DNA from: Archangium gephyra
GTDB lineage: Bacteria > Myxococcota > Myxococcia > Myxococcales > Myxococcaceae
DNA: 64,000 nucleotides
Assembly (NCBI RefSeq): GCF_001027285.1
Contig: NZ_CP011509.1
Location: 3,232,501-3,296,500, forward strand
Reading direction: 5' to 3'
Every line of letters begins with the position of its first letter. Positions within the stretch are counted from its first letter, which is position 1. The notes under the pieces were generated by a model. That model was not told where the DNA came from. It did not search any database and was given only the letters and a program-made list of their open reading frames with translations. Positions 1 through 8,190 of this stretch are shown in pieces. The translations under genes and the position numbers were made by a program.

Positions 1-335
1 ACGATCATGAGAGGGCCAACCTAGTCGTACGGGGTGTCTTCTGCACCCGGCGCCTGACGCAGCGGAGCCACGCGGTCTGACTTCGCTCCGGGTGAGATGA
101 CGCGCCATTCCAGAATTGCGGACTCCCGGTGGGATACCGGGGACACCCGGAGAGTCGTGTGTCACCCAGTTGCTTATAAGTCGGGGTTGTCTGCATATGA
201 GTGTGCTCATTGCCTGACTGGCGGAGTCAGGACCTGGGGCTTCATGCCCTGGGTTGAGCACGGGGGGGGCTGTGTGTGGATGACGCAAGCCTTGCCTCGC
301 ATCCGTCGTCGCCGAGGCATGAACGAGAGGGATGC
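1..335. other. Leader region upstream of the RCC1 lipoprotein, no gene seen
   Basis: I see no convincing gene here. A perfect 7-bp hairpin (CCTGACT, loop GGCGG, AGTCAGG) lies at 213-231 and a run of G at about 261-268. The hairpin has no following T run, so it is not a clear intrinsic terminator; it may be a 5' leader structure of the gene that starts at 336, or the end of an upstream transcript. Confidence 0.4.
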
Positions 336-3300
336 ATGATGGGGAGCACCTTGTCGAGGAGCCTGCCGGTGACGCTCCTCCTGGCCATGGCCGCGCTGGT
401 GGTGGGATGTGGGGAGAGGGAGGGGGAAGACGAAGGGACGCGGGTTCCTCGACGGGCGCCCCTCATCATCGTGCAGGGCATGCCCTACCGCCTGGCGGCG
501 GGGTTGGGCCACTCGCTGTATGTGCTGCCGACGGGCACGGTGTGGAGCTGGGGCAACAACGCCCAGGGGCAGCTGGGGGATGGCACCACCAGCCAGCGGT
601 TGAACCCGGGGCAGGTGGTGGGACTCACGGGCATGACGGCCGTGGCGGCCGGCAACAACCACTCGTTGGCCCTGAGTGACCTGGGCCGGGTGTGGGCCTG
701 GGGAGGCAACGGGGAAGGGCAGCTGGGGGATGGCACCACCGCGCAGCGCACGAGCCCCGTGCAGGTGCCGGACCTCCTGGATGTCTCGGCCATCGCCGCT
801 GGCAACCTGCACTCGCTGGCGCTGAGGACGGATGGCACCGTGTGGGCGTGGGGCAACAATGCCTCCGGCCAGCTTGGGGATGGCACCACCACCAGCCGCA
901 ACGTCCCCACCCAGGTACCGGGGTTGACGCAGGTGTCCGCCATCGCGGCCGGGGACTCCCATTCCCTGGCCCTGCGCGCGGACGGCACGGTGTGGGCGTG
1001 GGGCAACAACGCCTCCGGCCAGCTCGGGGACGGCACCACCACCTCGCGCTCCCTGCCGGTGCAGGTGCTCGGCCTCACGGGCATCGTGTCCATCGCCGGT
1101 GGCGGCGCCCATTCCGTGGCGGCCGACTCCGCGCGCGACGTGTGGGCCTGGGGGGACAACTCCCGCGGCCAGCTCGGAGATGAGGGGACGGCGCCGTCCT
1201 CCGCGCCGGTGCAGGTGCACGGCCTGGCGGGCATCGTGGCCGTCGCCAGTGGGACGCACCACTCCGTGGCCCAGCACATCGACGGCTCCGTGCTGGTCTG
1301 GGGTGACAACAGCCAGGGCCAGGCGGGGCAGAACCTCGCCAGCCCGCTGCGCCTCCCGCAGCTGGTGCAAGGCGTGACGGCGCAGGCCATTGCCTGTGGC
1401 AACTCCTACGTGCTGGCCGGGCGCAGTGATGCCTCCGTCCAGGCGTGGGGCGCCAACTCCTTCGGCCAGCTGGGCAATGGCAGCGCCGGCTGGCGCCCCC
1501 TTCCGGAGCCGGTGCAGGGCCTCTCCGGCATCTCGGCCGTGTCCGCGGGGGACGTGCACGCGCTCGCGCTGCGGCCGGATGGAACGGTGTGGGCCTGGGG
1601 CGACAACGGTCAGGGTCAGCTGGGGGATGGCACCTTCTCCCAGCGCCCGCTCCCGGTGCAGCTGCAGGGGCTCTCGGGTGTGACGTCCGTCGCCGTGTCC
1701 AGCTACCACTCGCTGGCGCTGAAGTCGGATGGGACGGCGTGGGCCTGGGGTGACAACTCGTTCGGCCAGCTGGGAGACGGCTCGGGCGGCAAGCGTGCCA
1801 CGCCGGGAGCGGTGCCGGGGGTGTCGGACGCCACGGCCCTCGCCGCGGGCGGCTACCACTCGCTGGCGCTGAAGTCGGATGGGACGGTGTGGTCCTGGGG
1901 CGACAACACCTACGGCCAGCTCGGCGAGGGCACCACCTCCTTCACCCCGCGCCCCACGGCCCTGCAGGTGGCGTCGCTCGCGGGCATCACCCACGTGTCC
2001 GCCGGCCTCTACCACTCGCTGGCGCTGAAGTCGGATGGGACGGTGTGGGCCTGGGGTGACAACTCCTACGGCCAGCTCGGCGAGGGCACCACCACCGTGC
2101 GCAGTGCCCCCGTGCAGGTGCAGGGGCTCTCCCACATCGTGTCCATCGAGGCCGGGCCCTTCCACTCGGCGGCGGTGCGCGTGGACGGCTCGGTGTGGAT
2201 GTGGGGGGACAACTTCTACGGCCAGCTCGGGGATGGGACCACGAACCCCCGCACCCTGCCGGCCCCGGTCGCGGGCATCGTGGGCGCCATCTCGGCCGTC
2301 TCCTCCCGGGGCAGCCACGTGCTGGCCCAGGGCACCCAGGGCCAGCTCTGGACGTGGGGGCGCAACGCCACGGGCCAGCTCGGCGTGGGCAACAACACCT
2401 CGGTGAGCACGCCGGTGCGGGTGCCGGGCTTCTCGCGCGCCACGGCCCCGTCGGCCGGGGGCCGCATGTCCATCGTCCTGCGCGAGGGAGGCACGGTGTG
2501 GGCCTGGGGTGACAACACCTATGGCCAGCTCGGCAATGGGGCCACCAGCATGTACCCCTTCCCGGTGCGGGTGCGGGGCCTTCCACGCGCCGCGCGGCTC
2601 TCCGCGGGCTCCGGCCACTCCCTCTACGCGCGCAACGACGGCATCGTGTCGAGCTGGGGCAGCAACAGCGACGGGCAGCTCGGCGTCGAGGACGTCACCT
2701 TCAGTGAGGCGCCCTTCCTGCTGGCGGCGCCCCGCTGCGTCGAGGTGGTGTCGGCGGGCGCCTACTACTCCCTGGCGTTGCGCTGTGACGGCACGGTGTG
2801 GGCCTGGGGAGACAACACCTCGGGCCAGCTCGGGGACGGCACCACCACCTCGCGCACCACGCCGCTGCAGGTGCAGGGGCTCACCAACGTCATCGCCCTC
2901 TGGGCGGGCGCCCACCATGCCCTGGCGGTGCGCGTCGATGGCTCCGTGTGGAGCTGGGGCGACAACGGCCAGGGTCAGCTGGGGGATGGCACCACCACCT
3001 CGCGCACCACCCCGGTGCAGGTGCAGGGCCTGCTCGGCGTGAAGGCCGTGGCGGGCGGCTCCGGCCACTCGCTGGCGCTGCGCGAGGACGGCACGGTGTG
3101 GGCCTGGGGTGCCAACGCCTCGGGCCAGCTCGGGGACGGCACCTTCTACTCGAGCCGCACGCCGGTGCTGCTGCCCTCGCCGGTGCTCACGGGCGTCACG
3201 GCCATCGCCGCCGGTGGCGTGCACTCGCTGGCGCTGCGCGAGGACGGTACGGTGTGGGCCTGGGGTGACAACGCCTCGGGCCAGCTCGGGGATGGCACCA

Positions 3301-3629
3301 CCACCGCGAGCGCCACTCCCGTCCAGGTGGTGGGCCTCGAGAACGTCACGGCCCTCGCGGCCGGCCAGTCGCATTCGCTGGCCCGGCTGAGCGATGGGAC
3401 GGTGTGGGCCTGGGGGGACAACACCTTCGGGCAGCTCGGGGACGGCACCTCGACTCCCAGCTCCCTGGCGGCCGCGGTGCCGGAGCTCGCGGGCGTCACG
3501 GCCCTCGCCGCTGGCGGCGGCCACTCCCTGGCGCTGAAGTCGGACGGCACCCTCAGCACCTGGGGCGGCAACGCGTACGGCCAGCTCGGGGATGGCACCC
3601 CGGGCTTCCGGATGATGGAGCTGGAGTGA
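336..3629 (+). CDS. RCC1-repeat lipoprotein, about 21 repeats
   Basis: A predicted exported lipoprotein of 1097 residues. The start at 336 (or the adjacent ATG at 339) follows AGAGGG and gives a signal peptide ending in a lipobox (LVVGC) near residue 25; the open frame reaches back to 276 but that extension would bury the signal. The rest is a tandem array of about 50-residue RCC1 (regulator of chromosome condensation) units. I count 21 variants of the core W-x-W-G-x-N-x-x-G-Q-L-G-D-G. RCC1 repeats form seven-bladed beta-propellers, so this chain could build about three propellers in a row. Such proteins are frequent in myxobacteria, with unknown ligands. The repeats are also very similar as DNA, so unit number may vary. 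Surface binding or scaffolding is inference; no enzyme motif is visible. Confidence 0.9.
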   Translation: MMGSTLSRSLPVTLLLAMAALVVGCGEREGEDEGTRVPRRAPLIIVQGMPYRLAAGLGHSLYVLPTGTVWSWGNNAQGQLGDGTTSQRLNPGQVVGLTGMTAVAAGNNHSLALSDLGRVWAWGGNGEGQLGDGTTAQRTSPVQVPDLLDVSAIAAGNLHSLALRTDGTVWAWGNNASGQLGDGTTTSRNVPTQVPGLTQVSAIAAGDSHSLALRADGTVWAWGNNASGQLGDGTTTSRSLPVQVLGLTGIVSIAGGGAHSVAADSARDVWAWGDNSRGQLGDEGTAPSSAPVQVHGLAGIVAVASGTHHSVAQHIDGSVLVWGDNSQGQAGQNLASPLRLPQLVQGVTAQAIACGNSYVLAGRSDASVQAWGANSFGQLGNGSAGWRPLPEPVQGLSGISAVSAGDVHALALRPDGTVWAWGDNGQGQLGDGTFSQRPLPVQLQGLSGVTSVAVSSYHSLALKSDGTAWAWGDNSFGQLGDGSGGKRATPGAVPGVSDATALAAGGYHSLALKSDGTVWSWGDNTYGQLGEGTTSFTPRPTALQVASLAGITHVSAGLYHSLALKSDGTVWAWGDNSYGQLGEGTTTVRSAPVQVQGLSHIVSIEAGPFHSAAVRVDGSVWMWGDNFYGQLGDGTTNPRTLPAPVAGIVGAISAVSSRGSHVLAQGTQGQLWTWGRNATGQLGVGNNTSVSTPVRVPGFSRATAPSAGGRMSIVLREGGTVWAWGDNTYGQLGNGATSMYPFPVRVRGLPRAARLSAGSGHSLYARNDGIVSSWGSNSDGQLGVEDVTFSEAPFLLAAPRCVEVVSAGAYYSLALRCDGTVWAWGDNTSGQLGDGTTTSRTTPLQVQGLTNVIALWAGAHHALAVRVDGSVWSWGDNGQGQLGDGTTTSRTTPVQVQGLLGVKAVAGGSGHSLALREDGTVWAWGANASGQLGDGTFYSSRTPVLLPSPVLTGVTAIAAGGVHSLALREDGTVWAWGDNASGQLGDGTTTASATPVQVVGLENVTALAAGQSHSLARLSDGTVWAWGDNTFGQLGDGTSTPSSLAAAVPELAGVTALAAGGGHSLALKSDGTLSTWGGNAYGQLGDGTPGFRMMELE

Positions 3630-3677
3630 CACGCGCCTCGGCGTGAACCCCAGCGCGCCAGGTGCTTGCGGCGCGGG

Positions 3678-3711
3678 GGCTTGCCCTCCTGGAACAGGAA
3701 GCGGGCAAGCC
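3678..3711 (+). terminator. Possible transcription terminator after the RCC1 gene
   Basis: A 9-bp perfect inverted repeat (GGCTTGCCC at 3678-3686, GGGCAAGCC at 3703-3711) encloses a second short pairing (TCCT/AGGA). It lies 49 bases after the RCC1 stop. There is no T run, so termination is only probable. Confidence 0.4.
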
Positions 3712-3804
3712 TCTGGCCGGACGTCAGCGGGACGAAGGCCCCGGCGGGCCGGGCGGACGGCTCCCGGAGGGAGGGGGAGACGCTCTCCCGATGATAGCCG
3801 GACC

Positions 3805-3819
3805 CTCTCATTTTGAGAG
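3805..3819. promoter_or_regulatory. Small palindrome upstream of the yceI-like gene
   Basis: CTCTCA-TTT-TGAGAG is a perfect 6-bp inverted repeat 113 bases before the yceI-like start, in otherwise empty sequence (3712-3931). It could be an operator or a weak hairpin. No regulator is identified. Confidence 0.25.
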
Positions 3820-3931
3820 CTTTGCGCCCCATGCAAGGGCGCTGCGCATGTGATTCCAGGGGTTTGCGCGTTGGCAGGCGGGTTGCTCCAGGGAGAGGCC
3901 AGAGAGGCACCTTCCTTCGGAGACGACTTCC

Positions 3932-4480
3932 ATGGCCATCGAGACCTGGCGCATCGACACCCAGCACTCCTCCATCGGCTTCACCGTGCGGCACATGGTG
4001 GTGGCGCGGGTGCACGGCCGCTTCACCCGCTACGAGGGGAGGCTGTTCACGAACGGCGACCTGCTGAAGGCGCAGGCGGAGGTGAAGATCGAGGCGGCGA
4101 GCCTCGACACCCAGGTGGAGGCGAGGGACCAGCACCTGCGCTCGCCGGACTTCTTCGACGTGGGGGCCTTCCCGCGCGTCATCTTCCACAGCAAGCGGGT
4201 GCAGGCGGCGGGCAAGGACCGCTACGTGGTGGTGGGGGACCTGACCATCAAGGACACCACGCGCGAGGTGGCGATGGAGACGGAGTTCCTCGGCCGGGTG
4301 ACGGACCCGTACGGCACGGAGCGCCTGGCGTTCAGCGCGCGCACGAGCGTGGACCGCAAGGACTTCGGGCTGACGTGGAACAAGGCGCTGGAGACGGGCG
4401 GGGTGCTGGTGGGCGAGCGCATCGACATCGAGCTGGACGTGCAGGTGGTGAAGGCGGCGGTGGTGGAGAAGGCGGCGTGA
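3932..4480 (+). CDS. YceI family protein
   Basis: A 182-residue protein of the YceI/lipocalin-like family, which binds polyisoprenoid chains in a beta-barrel. The family signature is present from the start: W-R-I-D-T-x-H-S-S-I-G-F-x-V-x-H near residues 5-20, the F-x-R-Y-E-G segment, and the C-terminal D-R-x-D-F-G-L-T-W motif. There is no signal peptide, so unlike E. coli YceI it is probably cytoplasmic. The ATG follows GGAG-like sequence (cggagacgacttcc). It is followed on the same strand by a pirin-like gene and msrA. The three may answer to oxidative or electrophile stress, which is inference from neighbourhood only. Confidence 0.88.
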   Translation: MAIETWRIDTQHSSIGFTVRHMVVARVHGRFTRYEGRLFTNGDLLKAQAEVKIEAASLDTQVEARDQHLRSPDFFDVGAFPRVIFHSKRVQAAGKDRYVVVGDLTIKDTTREVAMETEFLGRVTDPYGTERLAFSARTSVDRKDFGLTWNKALETGGVLVGERIDIELDVQVVKAAVVEKAA

Positions 4481-4635
4481 GGCGGCGGGCGGCTGGCCGG
4501 GGCCCGGGCCGGCGTGAAGTGGTGGGTGGGCTGCTGGCCGGCGTGACGGGCCTGATGGGCGGCATGGAGCTCGCCCGAGGTGAATCGCCACCGGCGGCCC
4601 GAGCATCCAAACGGATTGGAGACAAGGAGTACCCC

Positions 4636-5331
4636 ATGATGAGCGTTCGACCCTCTGAAGCACGCGGCCATGCGAACCACGGCTGGCTGGATTCCCATCA
4701 CACCTTCTCGTTCGCGGACTACTACGACCCGAGCTTCATGGGCTTCCGCGCGCTGCGTGTCATCAACGAGGACCGGGTGGCGGCGCGCAGTGGCTTCGGC
4801 ACGCACCCGCACCGGGACATGGAGATCATCACGTACGTGCTCTCGGGGCAGATCGAGCACCGGGACAGCATGGGGACGCTGGGGTTGCTGCGCGCGGGAG
4901 AGCTGCAGCGGATGACGGCGGGCACGGGCGTGCTGCACAGCGAGATGAACCGGAGCAACGAGGAGCTGCACTTCCTGCAGATCTGGATCCTCCCCGAGCG
5001 CCAGGGCCTGACGCCGAGCTACGAGCAGAAGGCCTTCACGAAGGAGGAGCGCCAGGGCCGCTTCCGGCTGGTGGTGTCGCCGGAGGGGAAGGAGGGGGCG
5101 CTGAAGGTGCACCAGGACCTGAGGCTGTACAGCACGCTGCTGGGCAAGGGCGAGAAGACGGAGTACGCGCTGGCACCGGGCCGGCACGCGTGGCTGCAGG
5201 TGGCGCGCGGGGCGGGCTCGCTCAACGGCGTGGAGCTGAAGGCCGGGGACGGGGTAGCCGTGACCGATGAGGCGCGGTTGGTGCTCTCGGCGACGGAGCC
5301 GCTGGAAGCCCTGCTCTTCGACCTGGCGTGA
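4636..5331 (+). CDS. Pirin family protein (YhhW-like bicupin)
   Basis: A 231-residue pirin-like bicupin. The frame is open from 3850, but the start at 4636 (second ATG at 4639) has AAGGAG six bases upstream and begins at the family N-terminus. The N-terminal cupin carries the metal-binding pattern H-P-H-R-D-M-E near residue 57 and a later H-S-E-M-N segment; H-R-D and G-T-G-V-x-H-S-E motifs match YhhW-type proteins, some of which have quercetin 2,3-dioxygenase activity in vitro. The physiological substrate is unknown. It starts 155 bases after the yceI-like gene and ends 60 bases before msrA, all in the same direction, so co-transcription is possible. Confidence 0.88.
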   Translation: MMSVRPSEARGHANHGWLDSHHTFSFADYYDPSFMGFRALRVINEDRVAARSGFGTHPHRDMEIITYVLSGQIEHRDSMGTLGLLRAGELQRMTAGTGVLHSEMNRSNEELHFLQIWILPERQGLTPSYEQKAFTKEERQGRFRLVVSPEGKEGALKVHQDLRLYSTLLGKGEKTEYALAPGRHAWLQVARGAGSLNGVELKAGDGVAVTDEARLVLSATEPLEALLFDLA

Positions 5332-5391
5332 GCGGGGAAGAGAAGTAACCTGGGGGTGGGTTCATTCGTAGAGGCAGGTGGAGGACATGCC

Positions 5392-6084
5392 ATGAAGCCA
5401 GCCGACCGCGTCGAAGCTCCCACCCCCCGGTTGTTCCCCGTGGACGCGCTGGCGCCCACGCGGGTGGAGACGGCCACCTTCTCGTTGGGTTGATTCTGGG
5501 GTCCTGACGCCCAGTTCGGGCGTCTGCCTGGAGTGATTCGGACCCGTGTGGGCTACACCGGCGGCGGCCAGCCGGACCCGACGTACCATCAGCTCGGGGA
5601 CCACACGGAGTCCTTCCAGCTCGACTACGATCCGGCGCGCATCTCCTACGAGACGCTGCTGGGCTGGTTCTGGAAGGACGCGGACCCGACGGAGCGTCCC
5701 CGCAACCGCCAATACATGGCGGCGGTGTTCTACGCGGACGAGTCGCAGAAGCGGCTGGCGCTCGCCACGGCGAAGCAGGCCATGGCGGGGAGGAGCGGGC
5801 CCATCGGCCTGCCCATCCTGCCGTTGGGCCCGTTCTACCGGGCCGAGGACTACCACCAGAAGTATTACCTGCGCCGCTACACGGACCTGATGCGCGAGTT
5901 CAGCGGCTACGGCGAGCGCGAGTTCGAGGACTCCACCGTGGCGATGTGGCTCAACGCCTGCGTGGGCGGCTACTTGAAGCGGGAAGAGTTGGAGGCCGAA
6001 GTCGAGCGCCTCGGATTGCCGGAGGCCGAGCGCCAGCGGGTGCTGAGGCTCGGCCATGCGGCCCTGGCGCACCGCCGCCGGTGA
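5392..6084 (+). CDS. msrA: Peptide-methionine (S)-S-oxide reductase MsrA, probable selenoprotein with Sec34 encoded by TGA
   Basis: MsrA reduces methionine-S-sulfoxide using a nucleophilic Cys in the motif G-C-F-W. From ATG 5392, preceded by GGAGG at 5380-5384, the frame reads A-T-F-S-L-G-stop-F-W-G-P-D-A, with TGA at 5491-5493 exactly where the catalytic Cys codon belongs (codon 34). The frame then continues without interruption for 196 more codons with the expected family sequence (R-V-G-Y-T-G-G, Y-D-P-x-x-I-S-Y-E, P-F-Y-x-A-E-D-Y-H-Q-K-Y). Conservation on both sides of the TGA and a perfect hairpin at 5506-5524 argue for selenocysteine rather than a nonsense mutation. An automatic caller would start at GTG 5533 and lose the active site. 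Sec-containing MsrA is known in some bacteria and algae. No classical resolving Cys pair is obvious; a single Cys lies near the C-terminus. No Sec machinery lies in the window. The alternative is a decayed gene or a sequencing error. Confidence 0.8.
5491..5524 (+). promoter_or_regulatory. In-frame TGA plus SECIS-like hairpin in msrA
   Basis: The TGA (5491-5493) is followed after 12 bases by GACGCCC-AGTTC-GGGCGTC (5506-5524), a perfect 7-bp stem with a 5-base loop whose second base is G. The loop begins 19 bases after the TGA. As I recall, bacterial SECIS elements are coding-region hairpins with the apical loop roughly 16-37 bases after UGA and a G among the first two loop bases; this fits. 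A further GGG/CCT pairing (5499-5501 with 5527-5529) may extend the stem below an internal loop. Recognition by SelB is inferred. Confidence 0.65.
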
Positions 6085-6131
6085 GTGTCAACGTAGTTGT
6101 CGCGAGAAACTGACTCAAGCAGTGGGCCTGA

Positions 6132-6455
6132 AAGAAGGCACTGCAGGAGGGCGGGGAGGGGTTGAGGCGGACGGGCCCAGAGGGAGTCCAGTCACGGGTG
6201 CTGAACCCCGGTCCGGAGCCCTGGACGCTGGCGGGGGCGGCGCTGGTGGACTCGACGGGGGAAGAGGTGGAGCTTACCCGGTGGCAAAAGGCACCTATCC
6301 CCGCGAATGGTGCCGGTGCCGTCGTGGTGGGCATCAAGGGGGAGCGCGCGCAGCTCGGCTGCCCCTGCACCCTCAAGCTGTGGGAGGCAACCGGGCCGCG
6401 CACCGTCACCCTTGGGAACGTCACGTTCCCCGAGAGCAAAGCGAAGGGGCCCTGA
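6132..6455 (+). pseudogene. DUF2381 family C-terminal fragment
   Basis: The reading frame opens after a stop at 6129-6131 and encodes about 107 residues resembling the C-terminal part of myxobacterial DUF2381 proteins (N-P-G-P-E-P-W-T-L-A-G-A-A-L, then an E-x-A-P-I-P-A-N-G-like segment and C-P-C-T-L-K-L-W-E). Full-length members, as I remember them, are two to three times longer and start with a signal peptide. Here the N-terminal part is missing and only a TTG at 6162 could act as start. It sits beside the SitA-like toxin pair, in a neighbourhood with several other broken genes. I call it a remnant; the family assignment is from memory of family sequences. Confidence 0.55.
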
Positions 6456-6483
6456 GCACGGCCAGCGCGAGCCGTGCCGAGCC

Positions 6484-7245
6484 TCAAGGGGCTGCGCGCC
6501 CGCCAATTTCCGGGAAGCGCTCGTAGGCCCGTTTAAGCGCGTCCAGGTGGGCGGGGTTGTCCAGGTCGAGCGGCGCCTCGGTGAGCTGCACGACCCACCC
6601 ACCCGTCGCGGTACGCCGTGAGGGTGACAGCAACTCCGCGTCGCGGGCTGGGTCCGGAAAGCCGATAGCTTTTGCGGCAGCGGCGGACCAGTAGTTCAGC
6701 CACCCCAGGTGATGCGGAATCTCAGGTGAGCGGAGCTCCTCTGTGAGCTTGATCGTTGGCAGCCCCAGGGGCGGAACATGTGGCTCACGTACGGAATGGC
6801 GCATCTGCTGCGCCATCTTCGCCGCCACGCCCTCCGGCGTCGCACGCCCCCAGAACGCGCGTGTGGTCTCCCCCATGCTTTCAAGCACATCCACCGCCGC
6901 TGCGCTCCCCGCTACATGCAGCGGCAGTTTTGCATGAACCTCAAACTGTGCCTGCCCTCCTGGGGAGATCCCCGCAGGTCTTTCCCATCCAGAAAGCGTT
7001 ACCCGGTAGCTCTCGTCTCCATTGCAAATGAGCGGAAATCCCCTCCCGGTCGGTCTCCCTTTGGCGAGCCATGCCTCACGCTGCGGTAGCTGGATCAACT
7101 TCCCCTCACTGGAAATCGTCCACTCCAGGCGCAAGCCAGGAAGGGCTCGCTCCATTGCACGAACGACGGCTAAAGGGCGGCTGTCACCACCCGCGAGAGC
7201 AGGCGCGTAAAAGATGAGGATGACGGTACTCTGTGGGTTTGCCAT
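6484..7245 (-). CDS. DUF5953-like protein, probable immunity partner of the adjacent toxin
   Basis: A 253-residue soluble protein without signal peptide, resembling the myxobacterial DUF5953 family. Recognisable segments are the R-A-M-E-R-A-L-P-G-L stretch near residue 29, H-L-G-W-L-N-Y-W-S-A near residue 180, and a C-terminal D-N-P-A-H-L-D-A-L. Its ATG lies one base after the stop of the SitA-like toxin gene, so the two are surely co-transcribed and probably translationally coupled. In the Myxococcus Sit systems a cytoplasmic immunity protein is encoded directly after the lipoprotein toxin, which is why I infer an immunity role; the sequence itself shows no catalytic motif. Confidence 0.65.
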   Translation of the reverse strand: MANPQSTVILIFYAPALAGGDSRPLAVVRAMERALPGLRLEWTISSEGKLIQLPQREAWLAKGRPTGRGFPLICNGDESYRVTLSGWERPAGISPGGQAQFEVHAKLPLHVAGSAAAVDVLESMGETTRAFWGRATPEGVAAKMAQQMRHSVREPHVPPLGLPTIKLTEELRSPEIPHHLGWLNYWSAAAAKAIGFPDPARDAELLSPSRRTATGGWVVQLTEAPLDLDNPAHLDALKRAYERFPEIGGRAAP

Positions 7246-7246
7246 T

Positions 7247-8171
7247 TCAGCACCAATTCATGACTACGATATCGAGGGTACCATCTCGGTCGAGCAACGC
7301 GGCTTGGTGCGCGGCGCTGCGCACGCCGACCTTGAAGGCAAATCCGCAGGCCAGCGCAAGGGCGCGCTCATGCTGCAACTTCGGCAATTGTTCCTCAAGC
7401 ACGAACTCGCGGAGTTCGGGCGGGTACGTGTCAAAGTTGTCGGTCTTGACCTCCCACAGCGTGCGCGTGGCCAGTTGCAGCGCGTCGAAGTTTTTCCCAT
7501 TCACGAACACATCCCCACCGGGGAAACTGTTGAGCGGAATTCGGTCAGCGCACTTGTCGTGCAGTTTATTGCCGCCACGGTGGTAGGGCACTGGGACGGG
7601 CTCGCACTTGTGGCGAGCTCGCTCCGTGACTTCGGGTGGCTCCAGAGGAGGGAAATCCGGCCCTTTGGGCTCCGGCTTGGGCCTCTTTTTCGGCGAGGGT
7701 GTCTGTGGAGCGGGCGCTGTTTCAGGCACGAGCCGCGTTTCAGGCACGGGCCTTACCTCGGGGCGACCCATATCCAGCGCATACGCATCCAACGCCTCTT
7801 TGATGGCAAAGCCCACCACCACCACGCCCGCGACGATCACCGCTCCCACGACGCTCTCCGGTGCCGCCAGCACGCAAACCCCGACCCCCAGGGCAGCGGC
7901 ACCGGCAGAGGCAACCGCGCATCGCCCCGTGGTGTCGTGAAATTCGATCCGGTCATGCTCGAGGGTAGGAAAGCACCGCTCCGCCAGTTCGGGCCAGGGC
8001 TCAGAAGCTTCGCGGACGGCGCACCGCCCCCCATCCGTCCAGGGCAGCTTCGCCGCGCGCTGGAGGTTGGCAAGCCTCGGGTCGCGTGCCGCTGGCTCTC
8101 TTGGGCTTGGGGGGGGTCGTCGTACAGGCTGAGAGAAAGAGCAGAAGTGCGAAGCACGCTCGGAGACGCAT
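7247..8171 (-). CDS. SitA5/DUF6310-like lipoprotein nuclease toxin, frameshifted at a C8 tract
   Basis: Sit toxins are outer-membrane lipoproteins passed between myxobacterial cells through TraA/TraB-dependent exchange. The ATG at 8171 follows a strong GGGAGGA site and encodes a signal peptide with lipobox (F-L-S-A-C). After about 20 residues the frame meets eight C (8109-8116). In the sequence as given, the signal-peptide frame runs on into the wrong register, while the toxin body (P-R-L-A-N-L-Q-R-A-A onward) is one frame away; seven C would join them. The body has a hydrophobic stretch (A-A-L-G-V-G-V-C-V-L-A-A, then V-I-V-A-G-V-V-V-V-G-F-A-I), a proline-rich linker and a C-terminal domain with N-G-K-N-F-D-A-L and W-E-V-K-T-D, an E-x-K motif of PD-(D/E)XK nucleases. 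Phase variation, decay or a sequencing slip are all possible. Confidence 0.7.
8109..8116 (-). repeat. Homopolymer C8 (coding strand) at the toxin frameshift
   Basis: Eight consecutive C on the coding strand just after the lipobox. Length seven restores one continuous frame from signal peptide to nuclease; length eight, as given, does not. Such tracts are typical sites of slipped-strand variation and of base-calling error. Confidence 0.8.
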
Positions 8172-8190
8172 GACCGGTCCTCCCTTGGAA

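Noticed and set aside
207-3836. Very long open frame (1209 codons) opposite the RCC1 gene
   Set aside because: Codon bias of the GC-rich + strand gene keeps this frame open; its translation is His/Arg/Gly-rich repeats mirroring the RCC1 units and shows no family.
3850-4635. N-terminal extension of the pirin frame
   Set aside because: It overlaps the yceI-like gene in another frame and is Gly/Arg-rich; the start at 4636 has a good ribosome-binding site.
5533-6084. MsrA starting at GTG 5533
   Set aside because: This start would omit the whole active-site motif and lacks a ribosome-binding site; the frame with TGA read through from 5392 fits the family.
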